From positions 68,290,041-68,354,040 of the forward strand of contig CM077598.1 of assembly GCA_039654915.1 (NCBI GenBank): a stretch of 64,000 nucleotides of DNA, given 5' to 3'. The stretch comes from Aquilaria yunnanensis (Eukaryota; Streptophyta; Magnoliopsida; Malvales; Thymelaeaceae). The notes below the pieces were generated by a model. The model did no database searches. It had not been told where the DNA came from and worked only from the letters and a program-made list of their open reading frames with translations. Within the stretch, counting starts at the first letter, position 1. Each line of letters opens with the position of its first letter. The position numbers were made by a program, and so were the translations under genes. Shown in pieces: positions 10,374 through 20,066 of the stretch.

Positions 10374-13130
10374 ATGGAGGGCCAGGAGGATAGGAGTATG
10401 AAAGTGAGACACAATGAGGAGCCAACCATGAGAGAATTTCAAGAAACTCTCAATAGACTTGTGGGGAGGATTGAGGACATTGATTTGAGGTTGCCAACGA
10501 GAGGTCCAAGGAGAAAAGAACCCGAGGAGGAAGAAAGAGTTTGGCATGACCATGGGTTTCCAATGAGGTGTGAGCCAAGAGAGGATAACAACATAAATTC
10601 CATCAAGCCTACCATTCCACCTTTCCAAGGGAGGAGTGATCCCGATGCATATTGGGAGTGGGAGGAAAAGATTGAGATGGTGTTTGATTGCCATCATTAC
10701 TCCGAGGAAAATAAGGTTAAATTGGCTACCATAAAGTTCACTAATTATGCTCTTGTATGGTGGAATCAGGATGTTACTTCTAGGAGAAGGAATGAGGAGG
10801 AGCCCATACACACATGGAGAGCCCTTAAAGCCTTGATGAGGAGGAGATTTGTGCCTAGCTACTACACTAAATATCAACGCCTCAAGCTTCAAAAGCTAGT
10901 GCAAGGCCAAAGGAGTGTGGAGGACTACCATAAAGACTTGGAGATAACCTTGACCCGAGCCAACATCATGGAGGATGAGGAGACCACCATTGCTAGATTC
11001 ATTAATGGTCTCAATCCTGAGATTGCCAACAAAGTGGAAATGGCACCTTATTTGAACGTGGAGGATTTGCTTTATTATGCCACCAAGGCCGAGAAAATCA
11101 TCAAAAGGTCCAAGGCATCCAAGATGTGTCAAGGAGGAATTTCCGCATGGAGAGGAGCATGGAGCAAAGATGTAAGAGAAGTACCCAAGCCAAACATGGA
11201 GATCACAAAAGGAGACTTGTCTCAATCGCAACAAGAAAAGTCAATCATGCTTGTTCCACTTTCACCACAACAAGTTTTGGAAGATCAAAGAAAACTTCAA
11301 AGTGAGGTTGAGAGAAAAGAAAAAGAGGGGAAAGTTGAGGGCAAGAGTGATGAGGGGAAAGTTGAGAGAACAACCGAGAGATTAAGTGAGAAGAGTGAAC
11401 ATGAGGGGAAGAAGAGTGGAGAGTTCCCGAGAGAAGAAATTGAGTGCGAAGTTGAGAGAAGACAAGAGTGCAATGAACCCAAGCCGAGTGAAGAGAGAAA
11501 GACCTACAGAGAAGCCATACTTTTATCTAACATAATGGAGTCTTCTTCTAGTGTTGTGTTGTCTTCTTTTCAGGAATTAAGTGGATATGAACTACAAGAA
11601 TCAAGTGAGTTGCTGCCCATCCAAGAAGTTGGTGTTCCTAATATTCTAAGCCATGTCCCATGCATCAAACCAATGAAGGAGGTTGAGAAGGAACAATTTG
11701 AGGTAAGTCCAAGTGATTTCATATGCATAAATTTGCCTGACATTGTTTCTTATCCTATGTTTCAAAGGGATGAAATTAATGCAACTCCAACCGAAGTCAT
11801 TGAGTGCAAAGGTGAAAATTTTGTGGTTCCTACACCGAAGGAAGATACTTGGAGACTAAGTCCAACCACTGTAATGTATTTCTTCCTAACACCTAGATTT
11901 GATGTGGTTTTGCATGAAAATCTGAAACAATGTGTGTTTGCGAGTAATGTTATTTTGAAGAATGGTTTTCATGAAACTAGATCAAGAGAAGGAAGTAAGC
12001 ATGAAACTTTGACAAAATATGGTTTTAAAGCTTCTAATTCTGTGGTTTTGTCAAATCTTCTTTGGAATTGCCTGAGTTTCTCTAAAGAAAAATCTGTTTT
12101 GGAGTCATTTGTTTTTGAATTTGTTTGTTTTGCATCCGTCTCACATTGTTTTGTTCCATCTCAAGTAAAATATACTTCTTTGGAATTTTTCTTGCATAAA
12201 TTGGTTGTTACACATGCATTACATACTTCTTTGATCCACATTTATATTCAGCCCATTTTTGTGTGTCAATCTTTATTTTCCAGCAAGCATTTTTTTATCT
12301 TGAAACATGCATTACACAAACTTTTGAGTCTTGATATTTTTGCTTTATGTCCAAACTTGAAAGTTTTTATTTTGAGTGAAAATTCTGGATTTAAATTCAG
12401 CCTTTTGAGGAGATATGTTGAGTCCTTTGTTTTGTGTCACATTCCATGCAAATTCACAAATTTCATGCATTGTGGTGCATATACATGTAAAAATAAGTTT
12501 TTTCTTGTTTCATTTAAAATGCTTAGGATTTTTGTGAAATTCGTGCATCCTAGTTTTGTTATTAGTTTAGGCCGCATTGTGTTCAATTCTTGTTTATTTG
12601 AATGGCCTATGCAAACTATTGTCTTGACATGCATAACTTGTGTGTTTCATAACTATAACACTTGTGTTAGTTTAGGTCCATTTGTTTTGAGTGCATACAG
12701 CATCCTTAAGGTAAATTATTCCTACACTTTTACTTGTTGTGAGAGTAATGTTTTTGAGATGGCAAAGGCAATGAAAGTGTTGCCTAGAGTTAAGATGAAA
12801 ATTGTGCAAACATTCAGATTTTTTGTGCTAATTGTTTCTAACTTTGTCTTTGACCCTGGAGGTATCAAAATTATCATTGTGTTTGGATATTTGTTCAGGT
12901 TTTTTACAAGATTAAAGCTCCATACACAAGCATCCCATGTTATTGGTGCTTATGTGAAAGGTAAGTGCTTATGTGCTGATCATTTCATTGTTACTGATTC
13001 AATTCCCTTTTCTAATGTAGGTTTTGATTCGAGGACGAATCCTTCTAAGGAGGGGGGAGCTGATACGATCAAAGAAGGCACAACTAAGGATGGGAGCTGC
13101 TGGAACATGGAAGGAATCATATGGAGATGA
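10374..13130 (+). CDS. gag: Element C Gag with long extension, intact 918-aa frame
   Basis: I start at ATG 10374 (MEGQEDRSMKVRH); the frame is open from 10341. Residues about 60-270 form a retrotransposon Gag core (PF03732 type): PPFQGRSDPDAYWEWEEKIE, then VWWNQDVTSRRR, MRRRFVPSYY, QGQRSVEDYHKDLE and FINGLNPEIA. A charged Glu/Lys-rich stretch (about 300-390) follows. The last 500 or so residues have no domain I recognise and become rich in Phe, Cys, Ser and Val, with several hydrophobic runs. No CCHC knuckle and no protease motif were seen. The frame crosses the purine tract and stops inside the 3' LTR at 13128-13130. The end FDSRTNPSKEGG resembles the tail just before the purine tract in full Gypsy polyproteins, so the middle may be a remodelled pol region. 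It has no stop over 2.7 kb, unlike all neighbours. Confidence 0.85.
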   Translation: MEGQEDRSMKVRHNEEPTMREFQETLNRLVGRIEDIDLRLPTRGPRRKEPEEEERVWHDHGFPMRCEPREDNNINSIKPTIPPFQGRSDPDAYWEWEEKIEMVFDCHHYSEENKVKLATIKFTNYALVWWNQDVTSRRRNEEEPIHTWRALKALMRRRFVPSYYTKYQRLKLQKLVQGQRSVEDYHKDLEITLTRANIMEDEETTIARFINGLNPEIANKVEMAPYLNVEDLLYYATKAEKIIKRSKASKMCQGGISAWRGAWSKDVREVPKPNMEITKGDLSQSQQEKSIMLVPLSPQQVLEDQRKLQSEVERKEKEGKVEGKSDEGKVERTTERLSEKSEHEGKKSGEFPREEIECEVERRQECNEPKPSEERKTYREAILLSNIMESSSSVVLSSFQELSGYELQESSELLPIQEVGVPNILSHVPCIKPMKEVEKEQFEVSPSDFICINLPDIVSYPMFQRDEINATPTEVIECKGENFVVPTPKEDTWRLSPTTVMYFFLTPRFDVVLHENLKQCVFASNVILKNGFHETRSREGSKHETLTKYGFKASNSVVLSNLLWNCLSFSKEKSVLESFVFEFVCFASVSHCFVPSQVKYTSLEFFLHKLVVTHALHTSLIHIYIQPIFVCQSLFSSKHFFILKHALHKLLSLDIFALCPNLKVFILSENSGFKFSLLRRYVESFVLCHIPCKFTNFMHCGAYTCKNKFFLVSFKMLRIFVKFVHPSFVISLGRIVFNSCLFEWPMQTIVLTCITCVFHNYNTCVSLGPFVLSAYSILKVNYSYTFTCCESNVFEMAKAMKVLPRVKMKIVQTFRFFVLIVSNFVFDPGGIKIIIVFGYLFRFFTRLKLHTQASHVIGAYVKGKCLCADHFIVTDSIPFSNVGFDSRTNPSKEGGADTIKEGTTKDGSCWNMEGIIWR
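13048..13060 (+). promoter_or_regulatory. Element C polypurine tract
   Basis: aggaggggggagc immediately before the 3' LTR at 13061; the plus-strand DNA primer. The Gag frame reads through it. Confidence 0.85.
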
Positions 13131-14052
13131 TGGCCAAGCTTGGATGTTGACAGACTGGCGATATTCTGGTAGAAAAATCATATCTTGAGCTAAACGGATC
13201 ATAATTGTGTAATTCTTGATTCATTGGAAAGCTAACATCTGGAGCTACAAATCATATGAAGACCGTGAAACCCAGTTTTCACGTTAAGGAGGTCCAATTT
13301 AGCTTCAAAGTCGCGATTTACGAGTGATCGCTGGTTCAGAAGAAGTTGCTGTATTTTGGTCATATCTTTGGATTCAGATGTCCGTTTTGTGTGATTCAAG
13401 TGTGGTTTCGAAGCTAAGAAAGAGATATACAACTTTTATACTTTGAATTTTGAGAAATCATTGCTGCATCAAGTTCGAATTTCAGCTTGAAGTTGGAGAC
13501 ACAAGCCAGAATCACCCAAGAAGGCTATTTTGGAGTTTTTATGGGCAATCTTATTTTGTAACGTATTTTATTTTATTTTCCTATTTATTTACATTATTTA
13601 GGAAGTTATTTAGGCTATGGAATAGTTTTAAATCGTTTTGGGCAAGTGGAATACGCTGCATTTATTAAACTTGTTCAAACTAGGAATTAGAGTCCTAATT
13701 TGACTAGGATTTTCTATGTCTTTGTATCTAGGATTCCTAAGGGATTTAGGCTGCGAATTTTGCCTAGCTTTTAACCCTAGTTTAGGCCTATATAAAGGCA
13801 CATATTCTGGATGTAAACATACAGATTATTGCCGAAATAATATTGCTCTTTGGAGAGGTTTTCTCTTTGGTTCTTGGCGGACTGCCTTGGTGCACAAGTG
13901 TGCTTGTGTTCTTGGAGTTCTATACTTCTCGTTTCTAATCACAGGTTGATTAGGGGTGGGGGTCTTCAAACCCAGTCTCTTTGATGTCTTGTGGAGCTTG
14001 AAAAACATCTTGGGCGAGTTTCATGGTCGTTATACCATCGGGGTTCGCATCA
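13061..14052 (+). repeat. Element C 3' LTR
   Basis: 992 bp, identical to the 5' LTR except one C/T difference at a CpG (13282). Followed by the TSD tgaaa (14053-14057). Confidence 0.95.
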
Positions 14053-14057
14053 TGAAA

Positions 14058-14891
14058 CTAGGAGGGACTTCTGGTGAGGGAGGAACGTCCGGAGGGGAGA
14101 TTTCCTAGGAGAGACCACCTGAAACACTCAAAGAATAAAGGTTAGGAGGTCCCCGGAGTATTTTTCCCGGGAGGAGCCTCCGACGCCCAAGTCAGTGTTT
14201 GAAGGTGAAAGGTAAGTAAGAGGTAGAGAGATTCTTCCCTTTTTTAGAGCGTCGATCGCCCTTATTAAGGCCACTTACTTAATATATATAGGAGGATGTG
14301 ACCCGTTCAGATTATGACACGTGTTCGATCAGATGTAACCTGTACCCTTTCGCGTGGGGGCCTTTAGCCGACTGCAGGCCGCTCGGGTCAGGGGCCAAGA
14401 CCAGAGTAGGCCTACGTGACAGGACGTGAGTGGCGGCGGCGTGCCAGAGCACATTTGAGGGAGGCGTGTTGCATACGAGCATGACATGTCAGAGGCTCCT
14501 TAATTGTTTCTGCTGTACTCCCGAGGTCCCTTCAGTAGAAGGGATCTCTTCGGAATAGGGGCCCTTTTTCCGAAGTCGTCTTAGTAATCCGGGAGTTCCC
14601 TTGGCACTGAAGCTCCCCCTTCGGGCGCGTTCTCTCCTACTGAAGGTGGCAGGTCTTTCTCCTCCGAGGCTGGTTCAGTTGCCTTGCCAAGGGAGCGATG
14701 CACCATATTCCCGAGGTCAGTACTATTGTTCCGCGGGGCGTTGGTGGAATACCAACGTCGACTGTGCAAGGCGTCAGACTTCCTTTCTCCGAGGTTGGTT
14801 CTCGTACTCCTTGCAGGTGATTCTTGACTTTTTGAGTGTGCCGCTTTGCCCGAGCTTATAGGTTTATAGGGTGATAGCACTTCGGCTATCA
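14058..14891 (-). repeat. Tat-L LTR, main part
   Basis: Reverse-strand LTR matching 17000-17875 of Tat-D but clearly diverged. On the minus strand it starts tgatagccgaagtgctatc at 14891. It contains a G-box CACGTG (14318-14323) and a TATA-like tatatatatt at about 14280-14290, arranged as in Tat-D. Short frames at 14581-14925 are not genes. Confidence 0.85.
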
Positions 14892-16849
14892 ATAGTGTTG
14901 TAGCAAGGAAAATGACATAAGACAAGGTTAAGACTACTTAAGTGTGTTTAGTGTACTTTTGACTATTTAAGTAGTCAAGACCACCTTTGCTTCTCTCAAT
15001 TTCAGCTTCCACCAGCAAAAGGAAATCTAGCCCTCTCCTCCATACTTCCTCCATAGCCACCATACCTTCAAACTCAAAACTACTTGCAATTGAAGTCAAG
15101 GAAGCACAATTACAAGCTATTTGGTGCTATTGCTTGAGTGCACCTAGGATCAAGTTCCAACTTTAAGGTAAGGGATATCTTGCTCTCATGGACTATTTTC
15201 TGTACTTTTCAAACATCCATGGAGCTAGGGCTAATCTTGGAAGAGAGCCATGAGCTTGATGAACCAAGCTTAGTGAGGGGAGTGCATTTATTGAAGCTTT
15301 TGTGACCTAGTGTGAACTGCACAATGATGGTAGCAAAGTGGCGGTTTGTTGAGCCCAAAGTTAGTACTAACTAGTGTTAAAATCCACCTAAGACCAAGCA
15401 TTGGCTTGAGGAGGGCTGCCCTCGTGATTTGGTTATGTTTATTACATGTTTTATGGACTAACCAATGGTATATGTCACTGCCACATTTCATGTGTTTGTT
15501 GGTTGTGAATGACTGCTTCATTTGGCTGCTATATATTGTATATATGCATTGTGATTTTTGTGTTTTAGTGTCTTTGGATGCAGGTTTTAATGATGGTCAC
15601 ATTGCCTATTGAATCCAAGGGCTACCCTTACTAAGTTTCTCAATGAAACTTACTCCCCTTTATTTTGTCATTTCAGGTCCAGCAGAACGATCACATTCAA
15701 AGTAATCTTTGTGGATTGAGTTTTACTCCAAATTTTCTGGTACATAAACTTCCATGTGTCTAGTTATGATCTGGAAAGTTTGGTGATTTTAGGAGCACAT
15801 TTGGTATCTTTGGGGATGGTACTTATTGTGTTGCGCAGCAGCTGTCCAGCATCCTGTTTCTGAAGTCTATTGTGTCTCAGGCACTCCTATAACCTAGGAT
15901 GCATATTTAGCTGAGGTCAGACCATATTGTAGTGCATTTATGCATGTACATGTAGTGTATATAAAATGGGACAAACATGTGAACATTTGAGTAATGTTTT
16001 GGCTGTGTAAGTGATGTGGTGCAAAGCTACCTAAGTGTAAATGAAAGGCTGCTTACTAGTAAATTCTGCTTTGGCCACATAAAGTTGTTAAAAGCAAGGG
16101 AATGTAATTCCTATGTGTAATAGACATATATGGGATAGATTTGGAGGGTTTTCTCCCTGTGAATGAAGTGTTTGCACACTTATGAAATTTTGTATGGGTA
16201 AAACGGTCAGAAAGTGGCCAAAATTTTGACTCTACACTTAAAGCTCTATATCTCCCTTTGTTGAAGGAATCTTTGTATTAAATTTTGACCACACCTAGAG
16301 AATATCCATAGATTGAACTGGAATTTTGAATTTCTGAATTTGGAGCCCTCTAGCCAGTGATATGACGTTGCAAAGTTGCCTAAGTTACTGTTCATTTGAT
16401 CAGAATTTTGTAACTAACTTAAAAAATCCATTTCTTGGCCCATAGATGGGCTATTGATGTAAAAAAAAATTCATTGGTCTGCTCTAAGTCTCTACTTGGT
16501 AATGGATCAAATAAAATAAGGGGGTATGTGACTAGAATGATATAGTTTATTAGTGGAATTTACAGGCACAGTGGTTGGTCACTACAACTTAACAAGATTG
16601 CCTAATGTGTGGTAGCCAAGATTAAGATTTGTGCTACTGTTTTCCTTCTTTACTGCCATGGTGTGCACAAAATGTGAATATGTGTGTGATGGTTGGATGA
16701 ATATGCATGTGTTTTCATAGTGCCCAAGAGGGCAACTTGGGTATGCACACTAAGGGTAGTGTTCTGATAGCCTACAGAACATTACCAGTCCTAGGAGTCT
16801 AAACGCACAATTTTGGCACCATAATTGGACTGCCCCAGAATGGGTAACA
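14892..16849 (+). repeat. Element A 5' LTR (5'-truncated)
   Basis: Matches the 3' LTR from 56493 on (atagtgttgtagcaag...). It ends ...gaatgggtaaca at 16849, followed by the primer site. No gene inside: the short frames at 15288-15612 recur in the other LTR at 56872-57214 and are LTR DNA. Confidence 0.88.
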
Positions 16850-16854
16850 GAACT

Positions 16855-16870
16855 TGGTATCAGAGCATGG
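16855..16870 (+). promoter_or_regulatory. Element A primer binding site
   Basis: tggtatcagagcatgg, 5 nt after the LTR end. iMet tRNA type, usual for chromoviruses. The leader from here to 16999 continues at 28096 after Tat-D. Confidence 0.85.
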
Positions 16871-16999
16871 TTAATACTTGTACATAGCATATAGTTGCAT
16901 TGCATGCACCTATATACATGAACTCAGTTTGGTCAGCTGCTAGTGTCAAGTACCATTGAAATACCTATGATCTTTATATGTGCTCTATGATGGTTCATG

Positions 17000-17875
17000 T
17001 GATAGCCAAAGGCTATCGCCTCTATCTGGCCGAGCTCCCTGCCACAAGAATGGCCAGAAGAGACTGGCGATACCCAAGTGAAAATGAGATCATACACCTC
17101 GGGAGATAGCCGAAGAGCTCCGAGCTCGGCACGCCAGGAAACTGGAGGATACTACTAGCCCCCTGAGGTTGCAAACAGATCGCCTTCGGAAAAAAGGCAC
17201 CAGCTATTGCGGGCCGAACATGATCTCCCCGAAGGCAGAACTCCCTAAAGCTGGGAACCCCCAAACTGGGTGCGTGTTTCCCGAAGAGGCATTGTCCGTA
17301 CCAAAGGACGACCTCGCCCAGGGACCTCGGGAGTACGGCAGGAGCATTTAAGGAAGCATTTAAGGAAGCCTCTGACACGTCCTTTCACAGATGTCATAAA
17401 GCCGCCTCAATAGGCGCTCTGGCACGCTGACGCCATCAAAATCACATCATGGCCCATCTCAGCATAAGGCTCAAGGCAACCTGCTACCAGCTATCTGTCC
17501 CCTACGCCCAGAAACTCAGGGAACATCCGACCGAACACGTGTCGCGATCTGAACGGGCTAGGCACTCCTATAAATACCAGGAAATAAATACTTGGCAGGA
17601 GATTGGTTGGCAAAAGGTCTGACTCCCAGACTCTGAGAAAATCACCAGGCAAGACTCTTCAGTCCTTTGTGCTATTTCCTCTACCTTTTCTCAGCCACCA
17701 CTGACTTGGGCGTCGGAGGCTCCCCCCCCGGAAAAACATCCCGGGGGCCTCCTAACCCACTTTTTCTGAGCTTTCAGGCACACTCCCTTGGGCGATCCAT
17801 CCTCCAGGCATTCTTCCTCCTAGAAGTCTCTAGAACAGTCACCATGACTCTAAATGATGAGGCCCATGGCCATCA
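17000..17875 (+). repeat. Tat-D 5' LTR
   Basis: TGATAGCC...CCATCA. It starts with a hairpin, gatagcc-aaa-ggctatc (17001-17017). The apparent frames on either strand here (for example 17022-17378 minus) recur in the 3' LTR and are not genes. U3 extends to about 17600. Confidence 0.95.
17536..17578 (+). promoter_or_regulatory. Tat-D sense LTR promoter: G-box plus TATA
   Basis: CACGTG at 17536-17541 (in gaacacgtgtcgcg), then cctataaatacc at about 17568-17579. Repeated in the 3' LTR, and the same pair occurs in the Tat-L LTR. G-box binding by bZIP or bHLH factors is family knowledge; use here is inferred. Confidence 0.7.
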
Positions 17876-19214
17876 TTTGGCGCCGTCTGTGGGAACCCGT
17901 TCTGAGATCGCCGTCGTTGAAACTCGGCGTTCTAAGGACAAGGGACTTCCGAGGTCCCCGTCCGCGCCTGAGACACAACCGGCTGCTGAGCAAACACTCC
18001 CAGGGACTTCTGTGTCTGAGGAAGATCGCCCTCTAGTAATCACTATGAGTTTTATGAGGGAGTTTCAACGTTCGGTCGTGGCTGAAATGACACAGCAGAT
18101 CGACCAAATGTGGTCACAGCAGACACAGGCCCAAAGACCTCCCTCACCTGCACGCCCTCGGGAGAAAAGTCAGAGGTCCACTCATCGCAGTTCTAGAAGT
18201 GGAGATCCGCGCGAAGAGTCGTCCACGGAGAATATACCCCTCAGGAAACGGCCTGTAGGACAAACTGGGTCCAAATGAGCGAAAGTCTCACGGCGAAGGA
18301 GTTCGTCTCCTGAGGTGAGGTCCGTATCCCCTCAGCGTCGAACTCGCTCCCCGAAGAGGTTCCGACGATCTCCCTTCCTTGAAGAAGGGCCTAGTGCCAC
18401 CATGCTTGTGGAGAGGATATTAGCACGGCTAGATAGGGTGGAGAAACAAATGGCCAGAAAACCCGTTTGGGACAGGCTCACGGGAGCGTTCTGCGAAGAT
18501 GGGTCCCCGTTCACCCAGACCGTGGCCGAGGCATCCATGCCAGGTGACTTCAGAGTGCCTCGGTTGGAGATTTATGATGGCCGTACTGATCCACAGGCCC
18601 ACCTGACGAAGTACAGACGCAGCATGATAATGCACGGTGCTGATGACGCTACCATGTGCAAGTGCTTCGAAGTCACCCTCACAGGGCCAGCAACTGCATG
18701 GTACAATTCATTGCCTTCAGGGACCATCACTGAGTTCCAGGAGCTGTCCACGGCCTTCACACAGCAGTTCATCGAGACTCGACCTACTGCGAAGTTGCCT
18801 GTCCAGATGTTCGACATAGAGCAGAGGAAGGGAGAAACCATCCGAGACTATGTCGAAAGATTCAACAGGGAAGCTCTTAGCGTCCCTGACTTTCGGCCCG
18901 AAGTCCGCATTCTTGCCATGACACGGGGCCTTCGGCGAGACTCACAGCTGTTTTATGAGTTCTCAAATGACCCCCCGGAGACCCTCGGAGAATTCTACCG
19001 GAGGGCAGAATAGCATATGACTGCCGAAGAGCTAAGAATGGCCGGGCCGAAGTCGGATCACCATCGCGCCGAAGGGTCCAATCAACAAGCTCGGCATCCG
19101 ACCGAACATGCGGGAAGACCTCGGAGGATGCGTGGAAGGAAACCCCAAAGTTTCACACCACTGAGCACTACACGGACCAACATCCTCATGGCACTGGAAA
19201 GGCAAGGGACGTAG
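17843..19214 (+). pseudogene. gag: Tat-D gag, N-terminal and core
   Basis: The frame opens at ATG 17843 (MTLNDEAHGHH), which lies in the LTR 32 nt before its end and reads through the primer site; an internal start such as 18046 is possible. An Arg/Ser-rich segment (18160-18370) precedes the Gag core: MPGDFRVPRLEIYDGRTDPQ, CFEVTLTGPATAWYNSL, QQFIETRPTAKLPVQMFDIE, TIRDYVERFN. In-frame stops lie at 18276, 19011 and 19212. It is continuous in frame with the protease and pol. The structural role is particle assembly in the cytoplasm. Confidence 0.85.
17878..17895 (+). promoter_or_regulatory. Tat-D primer binding site
   Basis: tggcgccgtctgtgggaa, 2 nt after the LTR end. Athila/Tat-type primer site, clearly unlike the TGGTATCAGAGC sites of elements A, C and the Copia element. 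Confidence 0.88.
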
Positions 19215-20066
19215 ATTCGGCGACCAAGGGCCATGACCGCCGATAATAAGAAGAATGCCAAGAAGTTCTGCCAGTTTCATCGCGACCACGGTCATGACAC
19301 CGAAGACTGCTTCCAGTTGAAGAAGTACATAGAGTCGTTGATAAAGCAGGGCCAACTTCAGAAATACCTGCGGATGCCATCCCCAAAAGGCAGAAAAATG
19401 GAGGAAGAAAGGGCCGAAGATGAGGACTATGACTCCGACAGGCGGAGAAACCGAAGTCCAAAAAGGCGCCCTCCACCTCCGACAGGGGTTATCCAAACAA
19501 TCACCACGGGGCTCCCATCCTCGGAAAAAAAGCGGAAGGCCAGAGAAATTGCAGTCATGGAATATCAAAATCCAGCAAAGAAGCTGGCCCGCAAAGACGG
19601 ATCCACCATCGTCTTTCCCCACGACGATCCGCTGCTGATCATGGCGAGGATAGGGAACTGGGACGTCAAAAGGGTGCTGCTTGATGACGGATCAAATGCG
19701 GACGTCCTATTCTCACACTTACTGCCAAGCTTGGGCATTTCCAGCAGCGAGCTTAAGCCAGTCACCTCACCCACCTTCGGAGTTGGACCATCCGAACTGC
19801 CCGTTCTCGGATGGATCGACCTCCCACTGATGATGAAAGGGACTTCGGTAGATGGAGCAGCTGAGTTGTACGCCTCCACAATGGCAAGGTTCATTGTCAT
19901 GGACGTCCCGTCCTCGTACAACGCCATCCTTGGAAGGCAGACACAGGGAAACCTGCACATTCGCCCTGATGTGAAGTACTTGACTGTCACATTCGCCACC
20001 AAGGATGGAGATGCAGAGATCTTCATAGACCAGGCCGAGGTAAGAAAGGTGTTTGTGAAAGCATGA
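19215..20066 (+). pseudogene. Tat-D Gag zinc finger and aspartic protease
   Basis: KKFCQFHRDHGHDTEDCFQL (C-x2-H-x4-H-x4-C, RNA-binding) at about 19258-19320. Then a basic, acidic and proline-rich linker, then the protease: VLLDDGSNADVLF at about 19674-19712 with the active-site Asp in DDG rather than the common D-T/S-G, and a flap region ending YNAILGRQ near 19918-19941. Stop TGA at 20064, where Tat-R has CGA (57874). Confidence 0.82.

Larger units (their letters stand above)
8461..14052 (+). mobile_element. Element C: young gag-only Ty3/Gypsy retrotransposon (TR-GAG type)
   Basis: 5592 bp, with two 992 bp LTRs that differ at a single position by my line-by-line reading (8682 T, 13282 C). 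Perfect TSD tgaaa at 8456-8460 and 14053-14057. An initiator-Met-type primer site follows the 5' LTR and a purine tract precedes the 3' LTR. The only coding capacity is one long open frame with a Gag domain. No protease, RT, RNase H or integrase is present, so it must depend on an autonomous partner. It is inserted in the LTR of Tat-L. The gag family resembles chromovirus-type Gags (lineage tentative). Confidence 0.93.

Noticed and set aside
10287..10892. 201-codon minus-strand frame opposite element C gag
   Set aside because: Shadow of the Gag core, with no motif of its own.
17022..17378. 118-codon minus-strand frame in the Tat-D LTR
   Set aside because: An equal frame occurs at 27237-27593 in the other LTR. 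It lies in U3 with no motif, start context or neighbour support; repeated only because LTRs are duplicated.
19032..19622. 196-codon minus-strand frame opposite gag/protease
   Set aside because: Shadow of the conserved sense frame, with no recognisable domain. The equivalent region of Tat-L does not keep it.
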